DNA of 64,000 nt from Pseudomonas putida (GTDB lineage: Bacteria; Pseudomonadota; Gammaproteobacteria; Pseudomonadales; Pseudomonadaceae), in assembly GCF_001636055.1 (NCBI RefSeq), contig NZ_CP011789.1, positions 2,480,001 through 2,544,000 of the forward strand. Direction: 5' to 3'. Below, piece after piece: positions 1-10,334 of this stretch; the first letter of the stretch is position 1; each line of letters begins with the position of its first letter. The notes under the pieces are model-generated. The model had not been told where the DNA came from. It did not search any database and saw only the letters and a program-made list of their open reading frames with translations. Position numbers and translations under genes: made by a program.

Positions 1-90
1 CCTGCTGAACGGCAGGTGACGGGCAGCGGCTCCAGCTGAAATGGTGGGCGTTGCAGCGGAATCGGCTGCGGTGCCCCGGCGCAGGCTGGC

Positions 91-1854
91 TCAGCCTGCG
101 GCCGTCGAGCGCAGCCGCTTGTACAGTGTCGTACGGCTGATCCCCAGCGCCCGCGCCACTGAGGAAAGATTACCGTTGGCTTCGCGCAGCAGCGTATCGA
201 GGTCTTGCCCGGTGTCGGCCCGTTCGGGTGCAGGCAGGGGGGCCGAAGCTTCCACCAGGAACGCCGCTGGCAGGTGCTCTTCGCTGATGGCATCAGGCCC
301 CGCCAACGCCAGGGCAACCTGCATCACGGTCACCAGCTCGCGCAGGTTTCCCGGCCAGGGGTGCTGCTCGAACAGCGCCAGCATCCGTGGCGACAAGCGT
401 TGTACCTGTCCGGGTTCGCGGTAACGTGCATGCACCTGCTCGATCAGCGCCCGCCGATCGCTGCGCTCGCGCAACGGGGGCAGTACCAGTGCCAGCCCGG
501 CGATGCGGTAGTAGAGGTCCTGGCGAAATCGCCCGGCGCGGACTTCGGCAGCCAGGTCGAGGTTGCTCGCCGAGACCACGCGAATGTCCACCGCCACCGG
601 CTCACCACTGCCCAGCGGCTGGATGCAGCGCGACTGCAGCACACGCAACAGTCGGGCCTGGGTTGGAAGGGGCATGTCGCCAATTTCGTCGAGAAACAGG
701 ATGCCGCCGTCAGCCTTGCGGATCAGCCCGGTGTTGCCTTTGTGGTGGGCACCGGTGAAAGCGCCTTTCTCGTAGCCGAACAGTTCCGACTCCACCAGTT
801 CTGCCGGGATCGCTGCGCAGTTCACCGCGATCAGCGGCCGGCCGACACGGCTGCTGGCCTGATGCAGGGTATTGACGAAGACCTCCTTGCCGACGCCCGT
901 CTCGCCCTGAATCAGCACCGGAATATCCTTCTCCAGCAGCAGGCCGGCCTGGGCCAGCGCCTTGCTCACGCGCGGGTCGCTGCTTGGCGGTGTGCTGCGC
1001 ATGGGTTGATGCGGTGCGCGCCACTGGCAGTGGAAACGGTGGCGACCGGCGACTTGCAGGGCGAAGGCGCTCTCCTGCGGGTGGGCGAGGATCTGTTTGA
1101 GCGAGGTCTGGAACAGCTGTTCGAGCGTGCATTGCCGCGGATCCTGGCCCAGCAGGCTGTCTGCGCGATGATTGGCTGCCAGCACCCGGCCACGTTTGTC
1201 GAACAGCAGCAAGCCGGCCCAGGGGCTGTCTAGGTTGTCGGGTGCGGTATTGAACACCAGTTGCCCGTGCCGGTCGCCGTGGGCGGCGAGGATCAGGCGG
1301 TTCTCCAGGCTCTGGCCCATCATGCGCACCAGGCCGAGGGTCTGGGCGACGGGCAGGTAGCCATCGCTGGAGACATCCAGTACGCCCACCAGGCGGCGCT
1401 CGGCATCGAACAGGGGCGCGGCGGCACTGGCCATGTAGCGGTTCTGGCGCAGGAAATGTTCGTCCTGGCCGACATGGATGGCCTCACCGCAGGCCAATGC
1501 CGTGCCCAGCGCGTTGGTGCCGACGCCGCGCTCCTGCCAGTGTGCACCCGGTGTGAAACCATGCTGCTGGCGCGGTTCGACGAAGCGCCGCGTGCCCCAG
1601 GCGTCGAGCAGGCAGCCTCCGGCGTCGGCGAGCATCACCAGATAGCTGGAATTGCCCAGCAGGTGCGTGTACTGCGGCAGCACGGCGTCGCGGGTCAGTT
1701 GCAGCAGGGCCTGGCGGTGCTCGAGCAGTTCGCTCAGTTGCGCGCCAGTCAGGCAGTCGAAATCCGGCGCGCTGTGCGGTTGCAGGCCGTATTCGCGGCA
1801 GCGGGCCCAGGAGGCCTGGATCAGGTGGGCGTGGGTCGGGGTATCAGCGGCCAT
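91..1854 (-). CDS. Sigma-54-dependent transcriptional activator, AcoR type
   Basis: A 587-residue enhancer-binding protein that would activate an RpoN promoter in response to a small ligand. The N-terminal third looks like the GAF sensor of AcoR-type activators, with GVGTNALGTAL near residue 110 and a VLDVSS strand near 160. The central AAA+ domain has Walker A GETGVGKE (about 317), the sigma-54 contact loop GAFTGA (about 364) and Walker B GGILFLDEIGD. A Fis-type helix-turn-helix (ARALGISRTTLYKRL, about 562-577) ends the protein. No receiver domain is present, so the ligand is probably bound directly. It is divergent from the ABC importer, whose upstream region carries a -24/-12 promoter and repeated sites, so that operon is the inferred target. 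The ligand is unknown; glycerol or another polyol is a guess from context. Confidence 0.93.
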   Translation of the reverse strand: MAADTPTHAHLIQASWARCREYGLQPHSAPDFDCLTGAQLSELLEHRQALLQLTRDAVLPQYTHLLGNSSYLVMLADAGGCLLDAWGTRRFVEPRQQHGFTPGAHWQERGVGTNALGTALACGEAIHVGQDEHFLRQNRYMASAAAPLFDAERRLVGVLDVSSDGYLPVAQTLGLVRMMGQSLENRLILAAHGDRHGQLVFNTAPDNLDSPWAGLLLFDKRGRVLAANHRADSLLGQDPRQCTLEQLFQTSLKQILAHPQESAFALQVAGRHRFHCQWRAPHQPMRSTPPSSDPRVSKALAQAGLLLEKDIPVLIQGETGVGKEVFVNTLHQASSRVGRPLIAVNCAAIPAELVESELFGYEKGAFTGAHHKGNTGLIRKADGGILFLDEIGDMPLPTQARLLRVLQSRCIQPLGSGEPVAVDIRVVSASNLDLAAEVRAGRFRQDLYYRIAGLALVLPPLRERSDRRALIEQVHARYREPGQVQRLSPRMLALFEQHPWPGNLRELVTVMQVALALAGPDAISEEHLPAAFLVEASAPLPAPERADTGQDLDTLLREANGNLSSVARALGISRTTLYKRLRSTAAG

Positions 1855-1907
1855 GGGCCTGTCCCTGTGTGATTGTTGTTGTCGACGACCGCCCTTGAGT
1901 GTCGTTC

Positions 1908-1966
1908 ACAACTGTTCATTGTCAATGCCGTGGTTGTTCAACTGTCCAGCGAAACTGTTCATTTGT
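1908..1966 (+). promoter_or_regulatory. Candidate upstream activator sites, duplicated ACTGTTCATT
   Basis: The ten bases ACTGTTCATT occur exactly at 1911-1920 and 1954-1963, 43 bp apart (about four helical turns). An inverted variant, TTGTTCAACTGT, lies between them at 1934-1945. They sit roughly 60-120 bp upstream of the -24/-12 promoter, where an enhancer-binding protein usually binds. Assignment to the adjacent activator is inference. Confidence 0.5.
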
Positions 1967-2025
1967 GTTCGCAGGCGAACAGGGCGCTGCTGCGTGGAGC
2001 CGGTGCCAGAGCGTTCGGCGGTTTC

Positions 2026-2040
2026 TGGCACAGTTCTGGC
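2026..2040 (+). promoter_or_regulatory. Sigma-54 (-24/-12) promoter of the ABC importer operon
   Basis: TGGCACAGTTCTGGC matches the RpoN consensus TGGCAC-N5-TTGC with one mismatch (T to G in the -12 box) and exact GG-to-GC spacing. Transcription would start near 2052. The start codon is at 2078 behind an AAGAAGG ribosome site (2064-2070). AACAATCA at 2055-2062 fits the Hfq/Crc A-rich motif AANAANAA at 7 of 8 positions, a possible catabolite-control site, weakly supported. Confidence 0.72.
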
Positions 2041-2077
2041 TCCGTTCGGCGGACAACAATCACAAGAAGGCTACGCC

Positions 2078-3172
2078 ATGACCCTGGTGCTGGAGCAGGT
2101 CAGCCGCCACGTCGATAACCAGGCCTGGATCGCCGAGGCCAGTCTGCGTTTCGAGCCGGGCTCGTTCAATGTGTTGCTTGGCCGTACCTTGTCTGGCAAG
2201 ACCAGCCTGATGCGCCTGATGGCCGGCCTGGATCGGCCGGACAGCGGGCGGGTGCTGATGGACGGCGAGGACGTTACCGGGCGCCCGGTGCGTGAACGCA
2301 ATGTGTCGATGGTCTATCAGCAGTTCATCAATTACCCCACCCTCAGCGTGTTCGAGAACATCGCCTCACCGCTGCGCCAGGCGCGCCTGCCAGAGGCGCA
2401 GATTCGCCAGCGGGTGCGCCAGACCGCCGAGATGTTGCGTATCGAAGCCTACCTGCAGCGCTTGCCGCTGGAGCTCTCCGGTGGCCAGCAGCAGCGCACG
2501 GCAATGGCTCGCGCGCTGGTCAAGGACGCTTCGCTGATCCTCTTCGACGAGCCGCTGGTCAACCTCGACTACAAGCTGCGTGAAGGGCTGCGCCAGGAGC
2601 TGCGCGCGCTGTTCGCCGAACGCAACTGCATCGCCGTGTACGCCACCACCGAGCCGAACGAAGCCTTGGCCCTGGGTGGCACCACCACCATCCTCCACGA
2701 AGGCCGGCTGCTGCAGAGCGGCCCGACCGCCGAGGTCTACCACAAGCCTTGCAACGTGCTGGCTGCCGAGCTGTTCTCGGAGCCGCCGATCAACCTGGTC
2801 AGCGGGCGGGTCGCGGGCAACGAGGTGAGCCTGGCCGGCGCCGTGCACTTCGCCCGTACCGACGATCTGCGCGCCCTGGCCGATGGCGACTACCGCTTCG
2901 GTGTGCGCCCCAGCCACATCACCCTGGTGCCCTCCCATGACGACGACCTCGAGCTGACCGTGCTGGTCGAGCTGGCTGAAATCAGCGGCTCGGAGACCTT
3001 CCTGCATGTGCGCAACGAGCACTGGCGGATGATCTTGCACCTGCCGGGGGTGCATGAGTATCAGGTGGACACCCAGGTCCCGGTGTTCATCCCCACCCAC
3101 AAGCTGTTCGTCTTCGACAGCACCGGTCAACTGGTACAGGCCCCCGGCCTGCGTCAGGGGAGGCGCCGCTGA
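2078..3172 (+). CDS. glpS: Polyol (glycerol-type) ABC importer ATPase 1, GlpS-like
   Basis: A 364-residue MalK-type ATPase of a carbohydrate or glycerol importer. Walker A is GRTLSGKTS (35-43), the signature LSGGQQQR is intact (133-140), Walker B is LILFDEP (153-159), and a TOBE-like regulatory C-terminus follows. The switch histidine usual in THD is missing: the protein reads TTE at 190-192. The partner ATPase has the opposite defect. The start at ATG 2078 follows a good ribosome site; the same frame is open further upstream but would run through the promoter. The stop overlaps the next start (TGATG). First gene of a six-gene operon whose order matches glpSTPQUV of rhizobia. Substrate assignment rests on that resemblance. 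Confidence 0.9.
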   Translation: MTLVLEQVSRHVDNQAWIAEASLRFEPGSFNVLLGRTLSGKTSLMRLMAGLDRPDSGRVLMDGEDVTGRPVRERNVSMVYQQFINYPTLSVFENIASPLRQARLPEAQIRQRVRQTAEMLRIEAYLQRLPLELSGGQQQRTAMARALVKDASLILFDEPLVNLDYKLREGLRQELRALFAERNCIAVYATTEPNEALALGGTTTILHEGRLLQSGPTAEVYHKPCNVLAAELFSEPPINLVSGRVAGNEVSLAGAVHFARTDDLRALADGDYRFGVRPSHITLVPSHDDDLELTVLVELAEISGSETFLHVRNEHWRMILHLPGVHEYQVDTQVPVFIPTHKLFVFDSTGQLVQAPGLRQGRRR

Positions 3173-4265
3173 TGGCCGAGATCCGCTTGCATCGCCTGGC
3201 CCACAGCTACAGCCGCCAGCCCTCCGGCGCTGGCGACTATGCCTTGCACGAACTCGAGCATGTCTGGGAGCAGGGCGGGGCCTACGCCTTGCTCGGACCG
3301 TCCGGCTGCGGCAAGTCGACCTTGCTCAACATCATTTCCGGCCTGCTCAGTCCGTCCCAGGGCGAGGTTCAGTTCGACGGTCAACCGGTCAATGCGCTGT
3401 CGCCGCAGCAGCGCAACATTGCCCAGGTGTTCCAGTTCCCGGTGGTGTACGACACCATGAGCGTATTCGACAACCTGGCCTTCCCCCTGCGTAACCAGGG
3501 CCTGGATGAGCAGCGGGTGAGGGCGCGCGTCGAAGAGATCGCCGAGGTGCTCGACCTGGGGGCGGTGCTGAAGAAAAAGGCGCGCAACCTGAGCGCCGAC
3601 GAAAAGCAGAAGGTTTCGATGGGCCGCGGCCTGGTGCGCGACGATGTGTCGGCGATCCTTTTCGACGAGCCGCTGACGGTGATCGACCCGCACTTGAAGT
3701 GGAAGCTGCGGCGCAAGCTCAAGCAGATTCACGAGCAGTTCAACATCACCATGATCTATGTCACCCACGATCAACTGGAGGCATCGACCTTCGCTGACAA
3801 GATCGCGGTGATGCACGGTGGGCGCATTGTCCAGTTCGGCACCCCGCGCGAATTGTTCGAGCGCCCGCGCCATACCTTCGTGGGCTACTTCATTGGCAGC
3901 CCCGGGATGAATCTGATCGAAGTGCATGCCGAAGCCGATGGCGTGAGTTTCGGCGGTCTGCACCTGCCATTGCCGGATGGCCTGCGCGAGCGCCTCGCCG
4001 AGCAACCGCGCGAGCGCTTGCAGGTAGGGATTCGCCCGGAGTTCGTGCAGGTCTGGGACCGTCCGATCGATGATGCCTTCGAGGCCCAGGTCCTGGATAT
4101 AGAAGACTTGGGCACCTACCGCATCCTCACCCTGGAGCTGGGTGGCGTCACCCTCAAGGCTCGCATGGGTGAGGACCGTCCCCTGCCTGAAGGGCGCGCG
4201 TGGGTCAGCCTGCCAGCGCAATGGCTGATGCTCTATGTCGATGACCTGCTGCTGGAGGCCACGCC

Positions 4266-4269
<4 letters not shown>
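3172..4269 (+). CDS. glpT: Polyol (glycerol-type) ABC importer ATPase 2, GlpT-like
   Basis: A 365-residue MalK-type ATPase that should pair with the preceding one. Walker A is textbook, GPSGCGKST (42-50), Walker B is AILFDEP, and the switch histidine is present in VTHDQ (H199). The signature motif, however, is degenerate: LSADEKQ (140-146) instead of LSGGQ. A TOBE-type C-terminus is present. The start codon overlaps the previous stop by one base and the 3' end overlaps the first permease start (ATGA), so translation is probably coupled. The symbol follows the rhizobial glycerol transporter and should not be confused with the E. coli glycerol-3-phosphate antiporter also named GlpT. Confidence 0.9.
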
Positions 4270-5129
<860 letters not shown>

Positions 5130-5132
5130 GCC

Positions 5133-5933
<801 letters not shown>

Positions 5934-5945
5934 GAGGGCGCAACG

Positions 5946-6218
5946 ATGGAGTGGATGGCCTGGACCTTGCCCACGGCGCTGTTCTTTGTCGCCGTCGGTG
6001 TGCTGCTGTCGTGCATGACAGTGTTCGAGCTGCGTCGTCCCTGCGTGGAGCGGCGCGGTTTCCTGCCGCTCGTCACCAGCCGTGGCGATCGGTTGTTCAT
6101 CGGCCTGCTGGCCAGTGCCTACCTGCACCTTGCGGTGATCGGCGCCAGCGACTGGCCGCTGTGGGTGGCCTCGCTGCTGTCGCTGGCCTGGCTCGTGGTG
6201 GTGCTGCGCTGGGGTTAG
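5946..6218 (+). CDS. glpU: Small membrane protein of the importer, DUF2160 (GlpU-like)
   Basis: A 90-residue protein made almost entirely of hydrophobic stretches, with a first membrane helix at about residues 6-27 and two more in the second half. It begins with the ribosome site TAGGAGGG. A DUF2160 protein at this position, between the permeases and the binding protein, is typical of the glpSTPQUV arrangement. Its molecular role is not established; an accessory subunit is plausible. Confidence 0.78.
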   Translation: MEWMAWTLPTALFFVAVGVLLSCMTVFELRRPCVERRGFLPLVTSRGDRLFIGLLASAYLHLAVIGASDWPLWVASLLSLAWLVVVLRWG

Positions 6219-6254
6219 CCCGGGGCGGCGGATCATTTCAATCGGGAGATCACA

Positions 6255-7994
6255 ATGTTCGATAACGACAACAAGCGGCGACATTTGACTCTGGCCGCGG
6301 CGCTGCTGCTCGGCGGCCTGCAGGGCACGGCGTGGGCCGATCAGTACGAGGACGCGGCGAAAAAATGGATCGGCAGCGAGTTCAAGCCCTCCACCTTGAG
6401 TGCCGAGCAGCAGATGGCGGAACTCAAGTGGTTCATCAAGGCCGCCGAGCCGTTTCGTGGGATGAAGATCAACGTGGTGTCGGAAACCCTCACCACCCAT
6501 GAGTATGAATCCAAGGTCCTGGCCAAGGCATTCAGCGAGATCACCGGCATCCAGCTCACCCACGACCTGTTGCAGGAAGGCGATGTGGTGGAGAAGCTGC
6601 AGACGCAGATGCAGTCGGACAAGAACATCTACGACGGCTGGGTCAACGATTCCGACCTGATCGGCACGCACTTTCGCTATGGCAAGGTGCAGTCGATCAC
6701 TGACCTGATGGCCAACGAAGGCAAGGACTACACCTCGCCTACGCTCGACCTGAAAGACTTTATCGGCATTTCCTTCACCACCGCGCCAGACGGCAAGGTC
6801 TACCAGTTGCCTGACCAGCAGTTTGCGAACCTTTACTGGTTCCGCGCCGACTGGTTCGAACGCCCTGACCTGAAGGCCAAGTTCAAGGAAAAGTACGGCT
6901 ACGAGCTGGGCGTGCCAGTGAACTGGTCGGCCTATGAAGACATTGCCAAGTTCTTCACCGAGGACGTCAAGGAGATCGATGGCAAGCGCGTCTACGGCCA
7001 TATGGACTACGGCAAGAAAGACCCCTCGCTCGGCTGGCGTTTCACCGACGCCTGGTTCTCCATGGCCGGCGGCGGCGACAAAGGCCTGCCCAATGGCTTG
7101 CCGGTGGACGAGTGGGGCATTCGCGTTGAGGACTGCCACCCCGTTGGCTCCAGCGTCACCCGCGGTGGCGACACCAACGGCCCGGCAGCGGTGTTCGCGA
7201 CGCAGAAGTACGTGGACTGGATGCGCGCCTATGCGCCGAAGGAAGCGCAGGGCATGACCTTCTCCGAGTCAGGCCCGGTGCCGGCCCAGGGCAATATCGC
7301 CCAGCAGATCTTCTGGTACACCGCCTTCACCGCCGACATGGTCAAGCCCGGGCTGCCGGTGGTCAACGCCGATGGCACGCCGAAGTGGCGCATGGCGCCG
7401 TCGCCGAAGGGGCCGTATTGGGAGGAGGGCATGAAATTGGGTTACCAGGACACCGGTTCCTGGACCTTCTTCAAGTCCACCCCGGAAAAGCAGCGTCTCG
7501 CGGCATGGCTGTACGCGCAGTTCGTGACCTCGAAAACCGTGTCGCTGAAGAAGACCATCGTCGGTCTGACGCCGATTCGCGAGTCAGACATCAACTCCCA
7601 GGCCATGACCGAGATGGCGCCCAAGCTGGGTGGGCTGGTGGAGTTCTACCGCAGCCCGGCACGGGTGCAGTGGACCCCGACCGGCACCAACGTGCCTGAC
7701 TATCCGCGCCTGGCGCAGCTGTGGTGGAGTCATATCGCCGAGGTGGCCAGTGGCGAGAAGACCCCGCAGGAGGCCCTCGACGGCCTGGCCCGTGACCAGG
7801 ACCGCATGATGGAGCGGCTGCAGCGTTCCAATGCCCAGGCCACCTGTGCGCCCAAGCTCAACCCAGAGCGCGATGCGCAGTACTGGTTCGACCAGCCAGG
7901 TGCGCCGAAACCGAAGCTGGCCAACGAAAAGCCCAAGGGCGAGACGGTCAGCTACAACGAGCTGCTCAAGTCGTGGGAGGAGGCGCGCAAGTGA
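6255..7994 (+). CDS. glpV: Periplasmic solute-binding protein of the importer, GlpV-like
   Basis: A 579-residue extracellular solute-binding protein, long for its class as in glycerol-type systems. A basic start (NDNKRRH) and a hydrophobic stretch ending in GTAWA-DQ give a signal peptide cleaved near residue 29. It would capture the substrate in the periplasm and deliver it to the two permeases. Last gene of the operon, followed by a strong hairpin terminator shared with folD. Glycerol or a related polyol is likely by analogy; the sequence alone does not prove it. Confidence 0.88.
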   Translation: MFDNDNKRRHLTLAAALLLGGLQGTAWADQYEDAAKKWIGSEFKPSTLSAEQQMAELKWFIKAAEPFRGMKINVVSETLTTHEYESKVLAKAFSEITGIQLTHDLLQEGDVVEKLQTQMQSDKNIYDGWVNDSDLIGTHFRYGKVQSITDLMANEGKDYTSPTLDLKDFIGISFTTAPDGKVYQLPDQQFANLYWFRADWFERPDLKAKFKEKYGYELGVPVNWSAYEDIAKFFTEDVKEIDGKRVYGHMDYGKKDPSLGWRFTDAWFSMAGGGDKGLPNGLPVDEWGIRVEDCHPVGSSVTRGGDTNGPAAVFATQKYVDWMRAYAPKEAQGMTFSESGPVPAQGNIAQQIFWYTAFTADMVKPGLPVVNADGTPKWRMAPSPKGPYWEEGMKLGYQDTGSWTFFKSTPEKQRLAAWLYAQFVTSKTVSLKKTIVGLTPIRESDINSQAMTEMAPKLGGLVEFYRSPARVQWTPTGTNVPDYPRLAQLWWSHIAEVASGEKTPQEALDGLARDQDRMMERLQRSNAQATCAPKLNPERDAQYWFDQPGAPKPKLANEKPKGETVSYNELLKSWEEARK

Positions 7995-8072
7995 TCAGTT
8001 GCCGAGCGTACTGACCTCCACGCGGGCAGCCCTGCGCTCCCGCGATAGCGTTGGTAGATTCACCGTCTAATG

Positions 8073-8101
8073 AAAAACGGCACCCTTGGGGTGCCGTTTT
8101 T
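8073..8101. terminator. Bidirectional rho-independent terminator
   Basis: The hairpin CGGCACC-CTTG-GGTGCCG is flanked by A5 on the left and T5 on the right, so it can end both the importer operon (+) and folD (-). Confidence 0.9.
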
Positions 8102-8123
8102 CATTGCTGTGTGCCGAGAACGA

Positions 8124-8978
8124 TTACTTGTGCAGCTCTTCAGCCGCATACAAGGTGTTCTCCAGCAGGCACGCACGGGTCATGGGCCCGACGCCACCTG
8201 GAACCGGCGTGATCCAGCCGGCGCGGGGCAGGGCAGTCTCGTAGACCACATCGCCCACCAGCTTGCCGTCTTCCTGGCGGTTGATGCCCACGTCGATGAC
8301 GATGGCGCCTTCCTTGACCCACTCACCCTTGACCAGGCCCGGTTTGCCGGCCGCTACCACCAGCAGGTCGGCGCGGCCGACGTGGCCGGCCAGGTCCTTG
8401 GTGAAGCGGTGGCAGACGGTGACGGTGCAACCGGCCAGCAGCAGTTCCATGGCCATCGGGCGACCGACGATGTTGGAGGCGCCGACGATCACCGCGTTCA
8501 TGCCGTACAGGTCTTGCCCGGTGCTTTCCAGCAGGGTGATGATGCCCTTCGGGGTGCATGGGCGCAGCAGCGGGATGCGCTGGGCCAGGCGACCGATGTT
8601 GTAGGGGTGGAAACCATCGACGTCCTTGTCCGGACGGATGCGCTCGAGCAGCAGCGAAGCGTCCAGATGCGCTGGCAGCGGCAGTTGCAGCAGGATGCCA
8701 TCGACGGCCGGGTCGTCGTTGAGACGGTCGATCAGCTCGGTCAGGGCTTGCTGCGTGGTGTCGCTGGGCAGGTCGAACGCCTGGGAGATGAAGCCGACTT
8801 CCTCACAGTCCTTGCGCTTGTGCGAAACATAGACTTGGGAGGCCGGGTCGGTGCCGACCAGGATCACCGCCAGGCCTGGCGTGCGCAGGCCTTGCTGGCG
8901 GCGCTCGGCGACACGTTGGGCGATCTGCTTGCGCAGGTTGGCGGCGATCGCCTTGCCATCTATAAGGTGTGCAGTCAT
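8124..8978 (-). CDS. folD: Bifunctional methylenetetrahydrofolate dehydrogenase/cyclohydrolase
   Basis: FolD interconverts 5,10-methylene-, 5,10-methenyl- and 10-formyl-tetrahydrofolate with NADP in the cytosol. From ATG 8978 the product has 284 residues, the usual length. It shows [14 protein letters not shown] with the catalytic Tyr and Lys near residues 50-54, [10 protein letters not shown], the NADP-binding stretch [14 protein letters not shown], and PGGVGPMT near the C-terminus. The frame stays open upstream, but the [12 protein letters not shown] start is the family norm. It is monocistronic and convergent with the importer operon. Confidence 0.95.
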   Translation of the reverse strand: MTAHLIDGKAIAANLRKQIAQRVAERRQQGLRTPGLAVILVGTDPASQVYVSHKRKDCEEVGFISQAFDLPSDTTQQALTELIDRLNDDPAVDGILLQLPLPAHLDASLLLERIRPDKDVDGFHPYNIGRLAQRIPLLRPCTPKGIITLLESTGQDLYGMNAVIVGASNIVGRPMAMELLLAGCTVTVCHRFTKDLAGHVGRADLLVVAAGKPGLVKGEWVKEGAIVIDVGINRQEDGKLVGDVVYETALPRAGWITPVPGGVGPMTRACLLENTLYAAEELHK

Positions 8979-9112
8979 AGACGCGTGATTAACCATCGAG
9001 AAGGGAACAATAAAGAGGGCGCATTCTCGCACGAGCCGGGCCGAGGGCAAAGGCGCGTGGTCGGGCAAATCCCCTAACCCCTTAAATAATTTAAATTTTT
9101 TTGAAAAAAGTG

Positions 9113-9139
9113 TTGACGACCTTTCGGCTCGTCTATAAC
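9113..9139 (+). promoter_or_regulatory. Sigma-70 promoter of the tRNA cluster
   Basis: TTGACG (9113-9118), a 15 bp spacer and TATAAC (9134-9139), preceded by an AT-rich stretch (9083-9107) that could act as an UP element. The 8979-9266 spacer holds nothing else that I recognise. The spacer is short by 1-2 bp, but the context (strong -35, AT-rich upstream) suits a stable-RNA promoter. Confidence 0.6.
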
Positions 9140-9266
9140 ATTCGTCGCACTTGTCGGGCACAACCTAGCACTGGTTAGCAAAGTCAGGCAGAATGAGCGG
9201 ATTTGTTAGCTCGTTCGGTAAGGCTGAAAATTGATTTGCAATCGTAATGGAAAGCAGATTGAATAT

Positions 9267-9343
9267 GCGCCCGTAGCTCAGCTGGATAGAGCATCCGCCT
9301 TCTAAGCGGATGGTCGCAGGTTCGAGTCCTGCCGGGTGCGCCA
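9267..9343 (+). tRNA. tRNA-Arg (anticodon TCT)
   Basis: A 77-nt cloverleaf with acceptor GCGCCCG pairing CGGGTGC, D arm AGCTCAGCTGGATAGAGC, anticodon loop CTTCTAA (TCT), T arm GCAGGTTCGAGTCCTGC and encoded CCA. Confidence 0.97.
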
Positions 9344-9389
9344 TAAGGCAGCTTAGGCAAGCAAGTAGGTAACGTAACACCGCAATATG

Positions 9390-9465
9390 GTGGGCGTAGC
9401 TCAGTTGGTAGAGCGCTGGATTGTGATTCCAGTTGTCGTGGGTTCGATTCCCATCGTCCACCCCA
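9390..9465 (+). tRNA. tRNA-His (anticodon GTG)
   Basis: Acceptor GTGGGCG pairs with CGTCCAC. The anticodon is GTG in TTGTGAT and CCA is encoded. The G at 9389 supplies the diagnostic G-1 of tRNA-His opposite the discriminator C at 9462. Confidence 0.97.
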
Positions 9466-9474
9466 TATTCTTCG

Positions 9475-9510
9475 AAGGCGCCTTGATTGTATAATCAGGC
9501 GCCTTTGTTT
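9475..9510 (+). terminator. Hairpin with T-rich tail between tRNA-His and tRNA-Leu
   Basis: AAGGCGCCT(T)GATT and AATCAGGCGCCTT form a long stem followed by TGTTTT. It looks like an intrinsic terminator, which would leave tRNA-Leu dependent on read-through or its own promoter. It could also be a processing signal. Confidence 0.6.
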
Positions 9511-9522
9511 TAAGCGCATCAC

Positions 9523-9607
9523 GCGGACGTGGTGAAATTGGTAGACACACTGGATTTAGGTTCCAGCGGCGCAAGCTGTAAGAGTTCGAGTCTCTTCGTC
9601 CGCACCA
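9523..9607 (+). tRNA. tRNA-Leu (anticodon TAG), island integration site
   Basis: An 85-nt class II tRNA with acceptor GCGGACG/CGTCCGC, anticodon loop TTTAGGT (TAG), a long variable arm and encoded CCA. Its last 55 nt are duplicated at 13874-13928, which marks it as the insertion target of the island that follows. Confidence 0.97.
9553..9607 (+). repeat. attL: 55-bp direct repeat inside tRNA-Leu
   Basis: Identical over 55 bp to 13874-13928. The match begins just before the anticodon loop and ends at the CCA; bases on either side differ (G versus T, C versus T). This is the standard footprint of tyrosine-recombinase integration into a tRNA 3' end. Confidence 0.93.
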
Positions 9608-9617
9608 CTTTTATAAA

Positions 9618-10298
9618 TCAAGGGGTTACGAGCTTTAGAAGTGCTCCCCCTTGCCACGCTGGACTTTCAGCGTGAACAGAACGTGAGCTCGGTCGTTCAC
9701 GGGCCTGGTCCAGCACCCGGACTGCATCCCTCACCCTGGCTGGCGCCAGGTGTGCGTAGCGCTCCGTCATCATGACGGTTGAATGACCCAGCAGATCCCT
9801 GACTTCCGCCAGCGCAACGCCGGCACTGATCAAGTGAGCAGCACAAGTGTGCCGCAGATCATGAATAGTGAAGTCCTCAATCCCCGCCGTTGCACATGCT
9901 TTGTTGAAACCCGTTCGCAGGCACATAACCCGCTCTCCATTACCGCGAGCGAACACCCATGGCGTCGCGGGGCAGGGGTCGGCCCTGAATGCCATCATCT
10001 GCTTGAGCGCATTCACCGCGCCATCGTTCAGCGGAATACTGCGCCGCTTTCCTGCTTTGGAGTGCACGCCTTCCAGGTAGATTGTAGGGCATTCGGTTTC
10101 CTCCGACATGCCGCCCGCGGCGCTAATACTAGCAGCGGCGGCTTCGTCGATCATCTGCTTGAGTTTTTCGGCATGATCCCTGACCCCGCGCTTCATCCAG
10201 CGCACAGTAGGGATTCGGCCTTCAAGCGCCATCCGGTAAGCCGTGGCGCGGCTGACGCAAAGCAGGCTCGCGGTCTGCTCGACGGATATCAGGGACAG
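9618..10298 (-). pseudogene. Chimeric HTH-excisionase/tyrosine-integrase remnant
   Basis: The C-terminal half is a tyrosine recombinase catalytic domain with GKRRSIPL, the box II motif HDLRHTCAAHLI and LGHSTVMMTERYAHL carrying the nucleophile Tyr. The N-terminal DNA-binding region and the box I arginine (LRxGE type) are missing. In their place the same frame reads a helix-turn-helix of the excisionase/AlpA sort, SVEQTASLLCVSRATAYR then ALEGRIPTVRW. The first ATG (10232) lies inside that helix-turn-helix. Reading further upstream gives no ATG, GTG or TTG before the stop at 10335; CTG at 10298 follows GGAG at five bases. An internal deletion fusing an excisionase gene to the integrase 3' end is the simplest account. 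It should be unable to recombine alone. Confidence 0.75.
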
Positions 10299-10334
10299 GT
10301 GGTCTCCACGCCGCCGGTGGCGGCAAGTTGATGG

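Noticed and set aside
1652..2077. A longer N-terminus for the first importer ATPase
   Set aside because: The upstream extension runs through the sigma-54 promoter and the divergent regulator gene. The ATG at 2078 has a ribosome site and gives a normal MalK-type start.
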